Shown here: positions 44,453-55,900 of the stretch, one piece after another
Layout of the letters: the number at the start of each line of letters is the position of its first letter
Numbering within the stretch: position 1 is the first letter of the stretch
Assembly: GCA_024516155.1 (NCBI GenBank)
Contig: JAJJXM010000078.1
Span: 62,001-126,000 of the forward strand
Length of the DNA: 64,000 bases
Direction of reading: 5' to 3'
From: Pyronema omphalodes
Taxonomy: Eukaryota; Ascomycota; Pezizomycetes; Pezizales; Pyronemataceae
Program-made: the position numbers and the translations under genes
The notes under the pieces: model-generated
Databases searched by the model: none
What the model was told of the DNA's origin: nothing
What the model saw: only the letters and a program-made list of their open reading frames with translations

Positions 44453-46744
44453 CAGCTAAGTATCCGTTTTTCCTGTCCTCACGGTTTAGACCGCCTAACG
44501 AGGCAACCCTATCACCTTATCCCCAAACTTCCCCAGTTTGAAAACCCGATATTGAAAAGCACAAAAAACTATGCGTCAGCAAAAAAACATCTTTGTACAC
44601 AACTGATCAAAAACTGCGCACCCTCACGAGTAACAAGCCTTTTCAAGCTAAGCAGTCACCGCCCTGCCGAATAAACCACCAAAAGACCATACAGAAAATG
44701 CAAAAAAAAACGCATCCACAGACGTAACCTGACGGGTCTAACGCGTTATCGTTGAGGGTAAGGCGTCTTCGGGCGGTAGCATCAAAAAGGAGTTAGAAGG
44801 CGGGTGCAATGCGTATTCATAAGATAAATGTTTAGTCATTTCTATCCGGTATTGCAATTGAAAATGTCTAAGCATTTGTAATACCTAGTTTTTCCAAAAC
44901 ATTATGCACTGAAAAATGCTTAATTTTTGCAAAACATGTAACATCTTTGAATGGTTACCGCCACAAGCATTTTGCAATCGGAAGAGTTTTCAGACGCGTT
45001 TTCGAAAGCGTTTTCAAAAGCGGTTTTGAACTATATGCAAACCTTTTTGAAAATTACGGTTGGAGAACGACTCTTGAATGAGGACTAGCCGCATCACATC
45101 AGCTCTGCACCGAATTCACTTGAAAGGCCGATTCATTTAAATTCACGTGATTATTCACATTACTAGCACCAAAATTCAAACAAGTCACACGGATGATGAA
45201 CATTCCTTGAGATACAGACACGATTTCCTTGGTATTAAGGTGACATCCAGTCCGATCATTTTATCTTCATCTATTTCAAATGGCCTATCACCAGGGCATC
45301 GTGTCAGAAGATTCTTGAAACCTATTGTATTCATCAAATGTGATTTTTTGAGTTAAATTTCCTGAAGGTGGTTTTGTAAAATGGTTGCATACTGAATATG
45401 GCTGATCCCAAAGGGAATCAGGCATCGGGGGTGGCCTCACGAAGTTGCTACAATAAAGTCAGCACGTATTCCCAGACGCAGTGTCTATTAGTGAAATTCT
45501 TACTCAGTGCTGGTTCTTTAGAATCCTATGAAAATGCATCGGCCTGGATAGGTGTCAGCCCTCTGATGCTTACAGGAATGATTCGCGCGGTTGTGGTAGA
45601 ATCCGCAATTTGTCCTAGCTAATCTAAACTGCGTATGCAAATATGGAATTCTTTTCGGCAAAGACTGTACCTGTTACTTGATTAGCACTTTGTCCACGGT
45701 GCGCGGGGAGGATGTGGAGGTGGAGGTTGGGGGTTTGGATGTTGCAGTGAGAGAAATGTGACAGCCCGGGACAAGAAGGCGAAGTCTCATGGCAGACAAA
45801 GTGGAAGAGTGTGGAGGAACAGAAGTATTGGAATATCGCTGGACAAGTACTGGTCATCAAAATGAAAGGTTCACAAGCGCATAAAGGGTCAAGAACAAAG
45901 AGACAACTCAATCAACTTGCCTCAGTATCTATGTTTTTCTCACAAGAAGATCGGGGGCTGAGTTAATGCGGCATTACTTGATTCTGCATCCCCCGGTATA
46001 CAATGCCGGGGAAACCATGACGAAGTGTAGACTTGTGGCTTCTCAGCTTTGTTCACAAAGGCTTTCAACAGCATCAATTGCCAAATTACTAATTCAAATT
46101 GAGTGGGAAATGAGTGATAAAAATTTATTTTCTCATACATCTCACATAACTGTTACACTGTAGCATCATGGCGAGGTATACCTTCTGCCTGTACTCAGCG
46201 GCGGTGAACCACTGCTGAAGTTTGGCCTCACAGAAGCTAGAGTGATAGGCAGATTCTTCATATCACTTCCGACGTTGCAGAAAAAAATTCAAAGGAGAAA
46301 AACGCTTCCACATAGCGCAAAGCGGTTGCAGTACTCCAGGAGTGATGATGCAAATGCTGTCGTGAGAACTACACGTCTAGACCAGAGCCAATTTGTTCTC
46401 TTCTACATTTACCTTCGCCTGGTAAACACTAAAGATGCGATTATATATTTTGCAGCAGTTGAAAAACCATTTCGACAGTATATACAGTATTGAATTCAAA
46501 AATGGAATATTGGACAAAGCGCTACAGACCACCTAAAAATTACGACGTGTTATGGCGTTCTCTAAGTATGCCTATGTTTAGATGCCGCAATGTGTTTTAA
46601 GCGCTCAAAGAGTCTGCACAAAAAAACGTTTTCCATATTACGCGCTTACAGCGTGAAAAAAAGTCTACATGGCGCTAAAAACCTTTCTCGCATGCAAAAA
46701 TATTTCAAAAACATTTTCAAAACCCCCCTTTTTTTGCAAGTGTA

Positions 46745-48280
46745 GCTTTCCCCCAAATGCCACCCCCTCCCCTCCCCCGCCCTCTCCAGCAAACTCGCCA
46801 GATACATCAACTACAGCTCCTTCACCAGACCTGATAGTGTGTTAATTTTTATAACCACTGTTTCATTTGCACTCATAATACATTCTGTACGGTCTACATA
46901 ATTATTGTGTTCTATGCGCACTTACGATTTTGCGGAGCGTCTGCGCCCTTATGTTAGTCAGGGGTGTGGCTGAATCATCGTGGCAACAATCCCTCTGGGT
47001 GGGTGGGTGGCTTGTCTGTCGGGTGTTGCATTGCAACAGATCAAAAACAAAAGCCGTCCCTCGTATATACACATGCATTGCCGTAGCTAAGTCTGATTAT
47101 GACGAGTTTCGGGTGAGAAATAAATATCCATGACAAATACATGGTGTTGAACGACAGCTCAATCAACCCATGAATAATTGTGATGGACTGAGAGTCGAGG
47201 TTGGGATTGGTCCATCAACGGTACATAGAAGAATCTGGAGTCTATCTTAACGGATTCCAAACACGACGGCTTTGCCAAAGCCCCAGTACAGCCTGTGAAA
47301 CACAGCGTTGTAGTTTTGTTTTCCATGTCGTCTGGAAAGTGAGTGGGTGCACCGGTGGTGATGGAAGGGCAGAGAAGTGGGTTGCGCAGGGGTGGTTGTC
47401 AAGGGCTCGGGTTCGCTTGTGCGGCGTGTCGACAGTGGTGTGTTTTCCCTGCATGACATGCGGCTGTGAACTTCATACACAGACAGGGCGCTAGCTGCGG
47501 GGGACAGGGAGGCAGAGAGTGGTGATCAATTGAGGGGTTGAAAGACGTGGATTCTGGCCGCGATGGGCCTGGATGCCGTCAGGGCTTGAGATCGGGTGGC
47601 AGAGCGGGGTTTCATACACAGTAGACCGGAGACGATGAGAAGTGATATGGTAGAAGGTCCTAATAAATCTCGCTGAAATTTGCGTGTGTAGTACAGGAAT
47701 GAAGGCATAGCCCAGTGACATGCGGTATGTCCTCTCAAGTCGTATGGCACTGGTCAGTGATGTTCAGAACCATACGCTGAATATCGAACGCAATATGAAA
47801 GCCTGTAATCTCTATCAGCGCCTCGACGTCATTATAGCCCAGATGCTTTGTGAGGATTTCGCGAGTTGTGAGCATGAACTTCATCCTCTGTCTGTCACCT
47901 TATATTCGTCCAATGATGGCTTGGCGCCTGGGATATTGTAAAGTAACATGGCCGTGATGCATCTCGCCAGGCCCCAATGTGTACTTACATACAGATCAAG
48001 GATGACGCATTTGCTTGATGCAGGCTAAGCCTCCTTCTGCCAGGATGTGTTTTAGTAATGCATATCCATTCCGCAAGGTATATCATAGGCACATAAAAAT
48101 AGCAGGTTGCAGCAACGCATATTTATGCCTATATGGTGCAGGGTAAGTGTTATCTGCGCACCACGGTCTCAGTCTCTTCTCTTGTTTGGGCAGGGGTGAC
48201 TGGCCAGCGAGGGTCTTACATGAGTGAGGGTACGTGGCCGCAAGAGATCTTCTTGTACACACAAAATCGCTCCAGCAGCG
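46745..48280 (+). repeat. Block X, unit 5
   Basis: About 1.5 kb homologous to 22540-24058 in the resident orientation; the inner ~0.5 kb is absent, replaced by the unique segment. No confident gene. Confidence 0.6.
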
Positions 48281-48327
48281 GACTTCAAGACTACGGTTGC
48301 TTGTCTATTTCACAACCTAGATTTCTT

Positions 48328-48450
48328 GGACCCTTATCAGATGAAGCTAATGCACAGGCAAGCTAAGCGAGCTGACCCGCTGTGGTATCGTAACACGCCT
48401 GCAGGGATACGCGTCGCGTCGCATCGCGTCGCGGTGAACAAGACAACGTG
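48328..48450 (+). repeat. Direct repeat DR-L, unit 5, left part
   Basis: DR-L split by a LINE; the other part is 50149-50350. The last 14 bp (AACAAGACAACGTG, 48437-48450) are the target duplication. Confidence 0.75.
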
Positions 48451-49736
48451 CAAGCAGGCACGGGCCATCACCGGCTGCTTCCGTACAACCCCGCTCGGCT
48501 TTCTGGCAGCAGAAAGCGCGACGCGACCGGCAGAATCCCTCGTGCGCGGACGGGAAGCCCGCTTCAGAGCGCGACTTCTTACCCGCCCAGCCCCCCCGGG
48601 ATCCAGCCCCCCGTCTCCGACCGCCGACATCGTCAGGCAACTGACTCAGCGCGCCACAACTCGTTCGGGCTTCCATCACGTCGAGAGGGTCTTCCCCCCT
48701 CTCCCCCAACAGTTCCCCGGTGCCGTCGTCATCGCATCGAGGGACGAAGCAACCGAGTGCGCCCTACAATGGAGAAACCTTGGCTCCGCCTGCGTTTGGA
48801 CTGACGGGTCTCGCATAGAAGATGTCGCTGGTTCAGGCTTCGTTCGTTACGTGAGAGGCATCCTCACTCCCTCCTCCTTCTGCGTGGGACGTCATGCAGA
48901 GGTGTACGACGCCGAGCTTCATGCCATGCTGATGGCCCTGCGCGATTACTGGGATAATTACCATTACTCAGTAGCCCGCCCCTCCCCGCTCCTCACAATT
49001 TTCTCCGATGCACAAGCTGCGCTGCAGCGCCTGCTCTCCGACATGCCTGGCCCGGGCCAGATCTTGCAGCGCCTGATCGCGACGGAGGTCGCAAAACTCC
49101 GCGCCTTCACCGGCATCGAGGTGGTCTTCCGGTGGGTACCCGGACACAGCGACATCCTCGAAAACGAAGCTGCGGACGCGGCAGCAAAACACGGTACAAG
49201 CCACCGTTGTTTGGCCCCCCCCCCTCCGAGGGTGTGCAAACCCCGTCTGCTCCCCCCTCCCTTGGACGTCGCTGGCGCACGTCAACCGCGCAGTGACGGA
49301 GATCCCCAAGGCGATCGCATCGAAGTGGGTACGCCAGCGTACCGAAATTAACGCAGCCTACCGCCCACGAAAGAAGTGGGGCATCCGCGACGGCCTGAAA
49401 ACCGTGCCGAAACACCGGGCTGCGGTGTTCTACCAGATTGCCTCCGGTCACGCGCTGATAGGTACCCACCTGGTGCGCATAAAGAAAAAGGACTCCGATC
49501 GCTGTTGGTGGTGCGATTCCGGAGAACGCCAAACGCGAGGTCACCTGTTTGGTGCCTGCGATCGCTGGCAACGTGAGTACGAGGTACTCGCTCAAGAGGT
49601 GGAAAAAATAACTGGAAAGCCGCGGCGACGGCGGGGAAGGCTGAAGGCGGTGGAGATTTTTTCGGACGATCGGCTTACCAAAGCGATCTTGGAATTCCTA
49701 GCAGCCACGGAGGTGGGTAGGCGCTATGTGGAATGA
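48451..49736 (+). pseudogene. LINE pol C-terminus with RNase H, frameshifted
   Basis: Starts after the reverse transcriptase (ARAITGCFRTTPLGFLAAES, a post-RT segment). The RNase H domain has WTDGSR (first Asp), a Glu in EVYDAELHAML, SDAQAAL (third Asp) and WVPGHSDILENEAADAAAK. A +1 frame change near the C10 tract at 49215-49224 moves the frame to the C-terminal part (49293-49736). That part has a Cys-x2-Cys...His-x4-Cys zinc motif (CWWCDSGERQ then HLFGAC) and ends RRYVE. The gene is truncated and frameshifted, hence inactive. Confidence 0.78.
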
Positions 49737-50148
49737 GAACGGCACGGGTGGGTGAGGCCAAATTGGGAGGATACGGGGAATGAGGTGATATGGGATGCGG
49801 GGATTTTCCTTTTTTTTTTTTTTTCTTTTCGTTGGGTTAAGACGCGTATCTTTGGTTTCCTCTGTTTTTCTCGCGATGTATTAGAGCAGTCCGCTTCTAA
49901 GCGACTTTGTCTCCTTTCCTTTTTATTTTCTTTTCTTTCTTTCTTTTCTTTTCTTTTCTGGGGATGCACGGTTTGACTGAGTATTTTCTTTTTTCTTTTT
50001 ATTTTTTTACTTCTGGGGTGTGTAACGGGGTTAGGAGATAGGGGCGCCTCATTAGGTGGTCTTGGCCACGAGGACGGGATACCAGGATTTCTTTCTTCCT
50101 GCATAGGCCTTTCAGGCCTCGAACAGTGTATGATACAAAACAAAAACA
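48451..50148 (+). mobile_element. 5'-truncated Tad-like LINE, 1.7 kb
   Basis: Bounded by 14-bp duplications AACAAGACAACGTG (48437-48450 and 50149-50162), with the uninterrupted site in the other DR-L copies. It begins inside the pol region and ends in the tail GTATGATACAAAACAAAAAC. 3' UTR has long T tracts. 5' truncation is typical of target-primed reverse transcription. It is the longer relative of the 615-1216 copy. Confidence 0.88.
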
Positions 50149-50350
50149 AACAAGACAACGTGAGACGTGTATGATGTCACACCAGACCACACGAACGCAA
50201 TTTCGTGATGGCACCAAGATACAACTGCCACCCGCTCCAAGTTGACACAAATGATGAAGGTAATGAAGTCCTGGACAGATATCGGCAGCACATTTTTGTT
50301 GTATGTCGTGATAGCTTTGTAAATCGTTTCAATTACGCATGTTCGACAAA
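50149..50350 (+). repeat. Direct repeat DR-L, unit 5, right part
   Basis: Continues DR-L from the duplicated AACAAGACAACGTG through GTTGACACAAATGATGAAGG to CATGTTCGACAAAG. Confidence 0.7.
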
Positions 50351-51023
50351 GTTACAAGAGGCACAGAAACTAGTGACCAGCATGATATCTGAACGCACAC
50401 CTGACGAGACAAACGGAGCCACCATGATACATAATTATGACGGCTACAGAATAAAGAATCACATTTATTCCCCCGTACCAACTCAAGACACATATTCTGT
50501 GGCCTTGTATTCATAAAAACGGAAGGAAGCGCCAGCTCTGTAGTTGTACACAGATACTGCGAGGTAACAGACGCTTTGGCTCAATACAAAAATCGTTCCT
50601 TGGATAACAAAACGTTCGTATCACCGCACTTCATCAGCGGGTAAGCACAGATAAAGAATTGCGACATTAGGGCTCTCGGCCGCCTATTCTCGCCTTCAGT
50701 TCCATGGCGCCTGCGAGCACACCGCGAGACTTCATGAAGGTGTCGAAAAAGGGTTGGATTACTGCGGCCCGAAATCGCAGACGAAAATGAAACACGCAGT
50801 GTCAGCGTTACCTTGTTCAGGGTGATTGAGGCGGTGGTTAGAAACGAGGATCACGGTAGTTCCCAAAGAAATTGATTGGTGTCATCGCGTGACAAAGAAG
50901 CCAGGGGACAATTTTGCTTTGAAACACCGTTTATTCTACAGCTACCGAAATGACTCCGTCAAGAAATGGTAGCCTGTTGTCTACCCAAAACACCCAAAGT
51001 CGGGCGAAAAACAACGACGCCTG
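50351..51023. other. 3' flank of gene E
   Basis: Equivalent to 1488-2153. No gene. Confidence 0.45.
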
Positions 51024-51433
51024 CTAACGGAACAAACCACCTCTTCTTCGACGCGACTTAAGCTGCTCTTTCAGTTCAGCAGATATGCCACCACTGCAAA
51101 GATCATATGCAGTCTTCCCGGCCTTATCTTTCAACCGAGTATCAATGTCATCCCGCGCTAATAGCTTGGCCACGATTGATCCATGTCGATTGTTGCATGC
51201 CCACATCAGCGCTGTCATTCCGTCCTTTGCCTGCAGGTTGACCAGAATATCCTCCCGCGCTAACATCTTCGCTACAACTGAATTTAGTCCCTCCCAGCAT
51301 GCAAACATCAGTGCCGTCTCCCCGTCTGTATCCTGCAAGTTGACAAGGATTTCTTTGTGGTCGAGTAACAAATGCGCAATCTCTTCACGCTTATTGAAAC
51401 ATGCTTGCATAAGCGCAGTTTGCTTAAACCGTG

Positions 51434-52790
51434 TGTGAACCTGGCTATTGAGGCTTTCAATAGAGAGGCTTATTCGATCAGTCGTTCTTCGTTTGAAAGG
51501 TATTCAACAAATAGATTTCCCAAGAAGCTAGGAAGTAAACTAATCGATCACAGGCCGAATAAACTTAAGGGTCTCTCTCGAGGTAACTGGTGTAGATAGG
51601 TGTTGTCGTAACCAGAGATCAGGTTGCTGATGCTGGAGGAGACGGTGGGAAGACTTAGGATCTTTTATAGACCTTCGTCTACAAGTTCGCCCAGACTTCC
51701 CAAGGGAACCAACTTCCAAACTAAGCTTAGGAGATAAGACGTGAGTCAATCCTTTGACAAATCTGCCGATGGCTCGCATCATGCTGCATGCGCAAATATA
51801 TTAATTGCTCACTTGCATGATGTGCCTCGTCTCAGATTAATCCTTGACATTCCTCGCCGTGCTACCACACCTTCCAATCAGGTATTGGGGTTAAGCGCCT
51901 AGTGGAGGGTTACTCCACTTGAGCGCATAATGCAATGACTCCTCCGATAATAACATGTGAGTCATATATCGCATGAGTCGTCTTGATCATAGATCTCCCT
52001 AGGGAATCTCGATTGCGAGTGAAGGAATCTGACATCATAAGGCAGACTATGCCTTACCGGAGTGCACTGCCCCGTCACATTCCTGTGTGATGTCATAACA
52101 GCCCCACCTGCGCGCACTTGCGCGCAGCCACACCCTGGTGTGTACGCAAACACCGCCTTATCTTGCAGTTGGTAGTCATTGGCCTAAGGTCGCGTCATAT
52201 CAGTTCCATCCAACAGTTTCCCTGAGTGGTGTTCCTTGCTGCAGGACGTCGTCTCATGGTAACGCAATCTTGACCCTTGTCCTGAGCTCCACTCCTGTTG
52301 GCTGACTAGACTCTGCCTTGTTCCTTGGCCGACTATCCGCCCAACTCAGACCTCGGATGATCCTATTCGTCTGCCTTGCACTGTCCTGAGAATTCCCTTC
52401 TCTTGCAAGCCCTCTGGTAGCCGTGCTTGGTGGAACACAACCTCAAGTATAAGGAGGTGTCCTTTCGCCGTCGTCTTCTGTCTCCATCAGCGTCGTCTGT
52501 AGTTTTCTCATGGGTAAGTCGACACCCATGAGGTAAGTTGTTCCTCGTTCCCATCCATCTGTGATCCTCCCAAACTGACAGTGAATAACAGGTAGCGACG
52601 CCTCGGGCCGGGATCCTCGTGAGGTCCTTTCGGAAAGTCACGAATCACGTGACGTGGCTAGCTGGAGCTCCTCAGGGGGTTCCGGCCCGGGAATACTAAC
52701 CTTATTATTCATTCTCCTGTCGAGTTTGCCATGTTCTCTGAATGTTATACATGTTACCTATTCTATACTCACACAATATAGGGTGTGACA
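51434..52790 (-). repeat. 3' LTR of chromovirus
   Basis: 1357 bp. In sense orientation it begins TGTCACACC and ends GGTTCACA. Contains TATAAAAGAT (sense) about 90 bp upstream of the CCTTAAGTTTAT segment complementary to the PBS. Confidence 0.95.
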
Positions 52791-52806
52791 CCACCTCCCC
52801 CCTGTT
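52791..52806 (-). promoter_or_regulatory. Polypurine tract
   Basis: Sense strand AACAGGGGGGAGGTGG abuts the 3' LTR, the expected plus-strand primer site. Confidence 0.8.
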
Positions 52807-52961
52807 CAAGCTTCGTCCCGAAGCAAGTAGCTTATCATTCTGTGATCGCACCTCGCCGCAGCCAAGTGACTTAGTGATCATATATGGATGTAGTCCTCCA
52901 GCCCCTACATCCTACTACCAACTCGACCTAATGAAAACCTCGTGGGGAAAAACATTAAGCC

Positions 52962-55900
52962 TTAATCCTTGAGTCGGTAGTCCCTCGGAGAATCAGGGTA
53001 CTTGAGATGAAACTCTCGTAACTTCTCCTGACCTCCTACTGAAAAGTTGTCGAATGGTTCTGCCGTCCAATCTTTCTTATTTGGCCAACCTAGCCATTTA
53101 ACAAGGTACAACACTCGATTTCCTGATTTGTAGCTGCTCATGATTTCATCGATGTCGTATTCCTCGCTTCCCTCAACATCGTCTGCCTCCCGTAGAATTT
53201 TGTTTGTATCTGGTGGAGCCCGAGTTCCTGCTCTAAAGGGCTCAAGTAGTGAGGTATGGAAGACGTTGTGTATCTTCCATTTTCGTGGGAGTGTAAGTCG
53301 TACTGCCGTTGGGGAAATGACTTTTTCGACTTGGAAGGGACCATGCAGTTTGTGGTCTAACTTCCTCGATGGGCGTCTTGTTCGTATGTTGCGTCCATCT
53401 AACATAACCAAGTCTCCTACTTGGTATTCTGGTGCCTCCTGTCGTTTCTGGTCTGCATAGTGTTTCATCCTTTCTTGTGTTTTTCGAAGGGCTAACTTGG
53501 CTCCTTCGTGTATCGTATGCATCCAGTGGGCGTAGGCTTTGCTGGCTGGGTTGCGCACAGCAGTTGCCGAAGGGTTGCTCGTATTTGGATAGAATCCGTA
53601 GTTGGCGTAAAAGGGTGATAGTCCAGTTGCGCTTGTGACTGAGTTGTTGTATGCGAACTCAGCCATAGGTACGAGATCAGCCCAGTCGTCCATTTCGTGG
53701 TTAACAAAAGAGCGGAGGTAAGCTTCGATTGTTTGGTTGAGCCGTTCCGTTTGTCCATCTGTTTGTGGGTGGAAGGCTGTCGACATTCTTGGTTTAATTC
53801 CTAGGGTCCCAAGAAATGCTTTCCAGGTGGTGCTTGTGAACCTGGAGTCTCTGTCCGACACAATATCCTTGGGTAGGCCATGTAGTTTCCATATTTCCTT
53901 TGCGAAAATCCTGACAAGGTCTGCAGTTGTCTTGCCGTCTTTGTGTAAAGGAATGAAGTGTGCCATTTTTGTAAACCGATCAACTATAACCCATAGTTGA
54001 TCACACCCATTTGATTCCGGAAGGTCGGTGATAAAATCCATAGCAATAGATTGCCATGGGGCATATGTTAATTCCAAAGGTTGCAACATTCCATACTTTT
54101 GGTGCCTAGCCGTCTTGTCCTTCTGACATTCCAAACAGCTTTGTACATATTCAATTATCTTTTCATCCATCTTCGGCCACCAAAAGTTTCTCCTTATTAA
54201 TTCAATTGTTTTGTCCTGACCAAAGTGCCCAGCAATTTTGGAGTCGTGCTCTGATTCAAGGACCATGTTGACCAAATCCTTTGGTACCCATAACTTCTCT
54301 TTCCGATAGATTATGCCATTTTCTATCGTTAGTGGATCTTTTATTCTTTTTGCTGCTTTTTGATAATTTTCGTCCAGTTCTCCAGCCTCTTTAACCATCC
54401 TTAACAATTCTTCAGACCATTTAATAGAAGGGATAGAATTGAGCCGTGCCGAAGAAACAATGAATGATGTTCCTTCACCTCCACTACTTATTGCTGAAAT
54501 AGAGGCAAAATGTTCTTTGTGAAGGATAGTCGTAATCGGCTGATCCTCACCTCCCCCCTTTTCAGGGCGGAACTCCGGACGCCTTGACAAAGCATCAGGC
54601 TTCCCATTCTTGTTTCCAGGTCTGTAAAAAATCTTAAAGTCAATACCAGCAAGTTCTTGAGCCCACCTTGCTTGGCGACGATTGAGAACTTTTGTTGTGG
54701 TGAAGTACTCCAAATTTTGATGGTCGCTGAATACTTGAACCGTATGCATTGCTCCTTCCAGGTATCTTCTCCAAATCTTAAACGAATCCACAATAGCTAA
54801 AAGCTCTTTATCATGGATTTCGTAATTGATCTCAGCTGGAGTGAATTTCCTAGAATGGAAAGCAATGGGATGCAGCTTTCCGTCCTCTCCTTTCTGAGAA
54901 AGGACTGCGCCTAAGGCAAAGTCAGAAGCGTCAGTTTCAACAATGCAAACCTTCTTAGGATCAAAGTGACCCAATATTGGTGCCTTTGTAAACCTCTGCT
55001 TCAACTCGTCAAATGCCAATTCCATGGCAACAGTCCATTCCCACTTCTTTGGATCGCCCTTGGTTGATTCAGTAAGAGGACGACAAATTCTTGAGAAGTC
55101 CTTTATGAATCGACGATAGAAGTTCGCAAATCCAAGAAAGCCTTGTGTCTCTTTCAAGGATTTAGGAGGTTCCCAAACCAGGACGGTTTCCACTTTATCT
55201 TTTGCCATCTCAATTCCCTTTTCACTAATAATATACCCCAAAAATTCCACTTTGTTTGTCCCCCAAACACATTTTTCCGGAGATATTACCAGCCCATTTT
55301 CTTCCAGTCTCTTCAAGACTTCTTTTACCAATTTATCATGTTCCTCCTCTGATTCCGCATAGATCAGAACATCATCAATATAAGCAATTACTCCCTGATC
55401 CAACATATCCCTAAAGATATGATTCATCATATCTTGGAACGTGGCCGGTGCATTGCTTAAGCCAAAAGGCATTACCAAAAATTCATATAGCCCATACCTG
55501 CATCTAAAAGCAGTTTTCCACTCATCTCCTTCTTTAATCCTTATTAAATGATAACCGTTCTTCAAATCCATTTTCGTGAAGAACCTAGCTCCTCTTACTC
55601 TGTCTTGTAATTCAGACATAAGAGGGAGGGGGTAGCGATTTGCTATTGTTATTTTATTGATCCCCCTGTAATCCACACAAAGCCGTAAACCTCGCCCATG
55701 GGGTTTTGGCACAAAGAGGATTGGTGCTGCGGCAGGAGATTTTGATGGTCTAATCTTTCCTGTCCTTAGCATTTCCTTTAACCATTCTCTCAATGTTTCC
55801 AGCTCCACTTCATTAAGCGCATAGACTGGTCCCCAAGGAGGAGTTTCCCCTTCCTTCAAGTCTATGGCGTGGTCGTAGGGTTTGTGTTCAGGAAGCTTGT

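Larger units (their letters stand above)
42366..46739. other. Unique 4.4-kb segment
   Basis: No homology to other units. It holds two minus-strand LINE-type 3' tails (42857-42893 and 44416-44452) next to T-rich tracts, suggesting two old retroposon insertions. A stretch of AAAACGTTTTC/GCGTTTTC-like words lies near 44990-45020. The longest open frames are under 100 codons and unlike known proteins (for example 45398-45622 and 46242-46493). I see no gene. Confidence 0.4.

Noticed and set aside
51540..51782. Frames inside the LTRs (80 and 92 codons, present twice)
   Set aside because: Identical in both LTRs simply because the LTRs are near-identical; no known domain.
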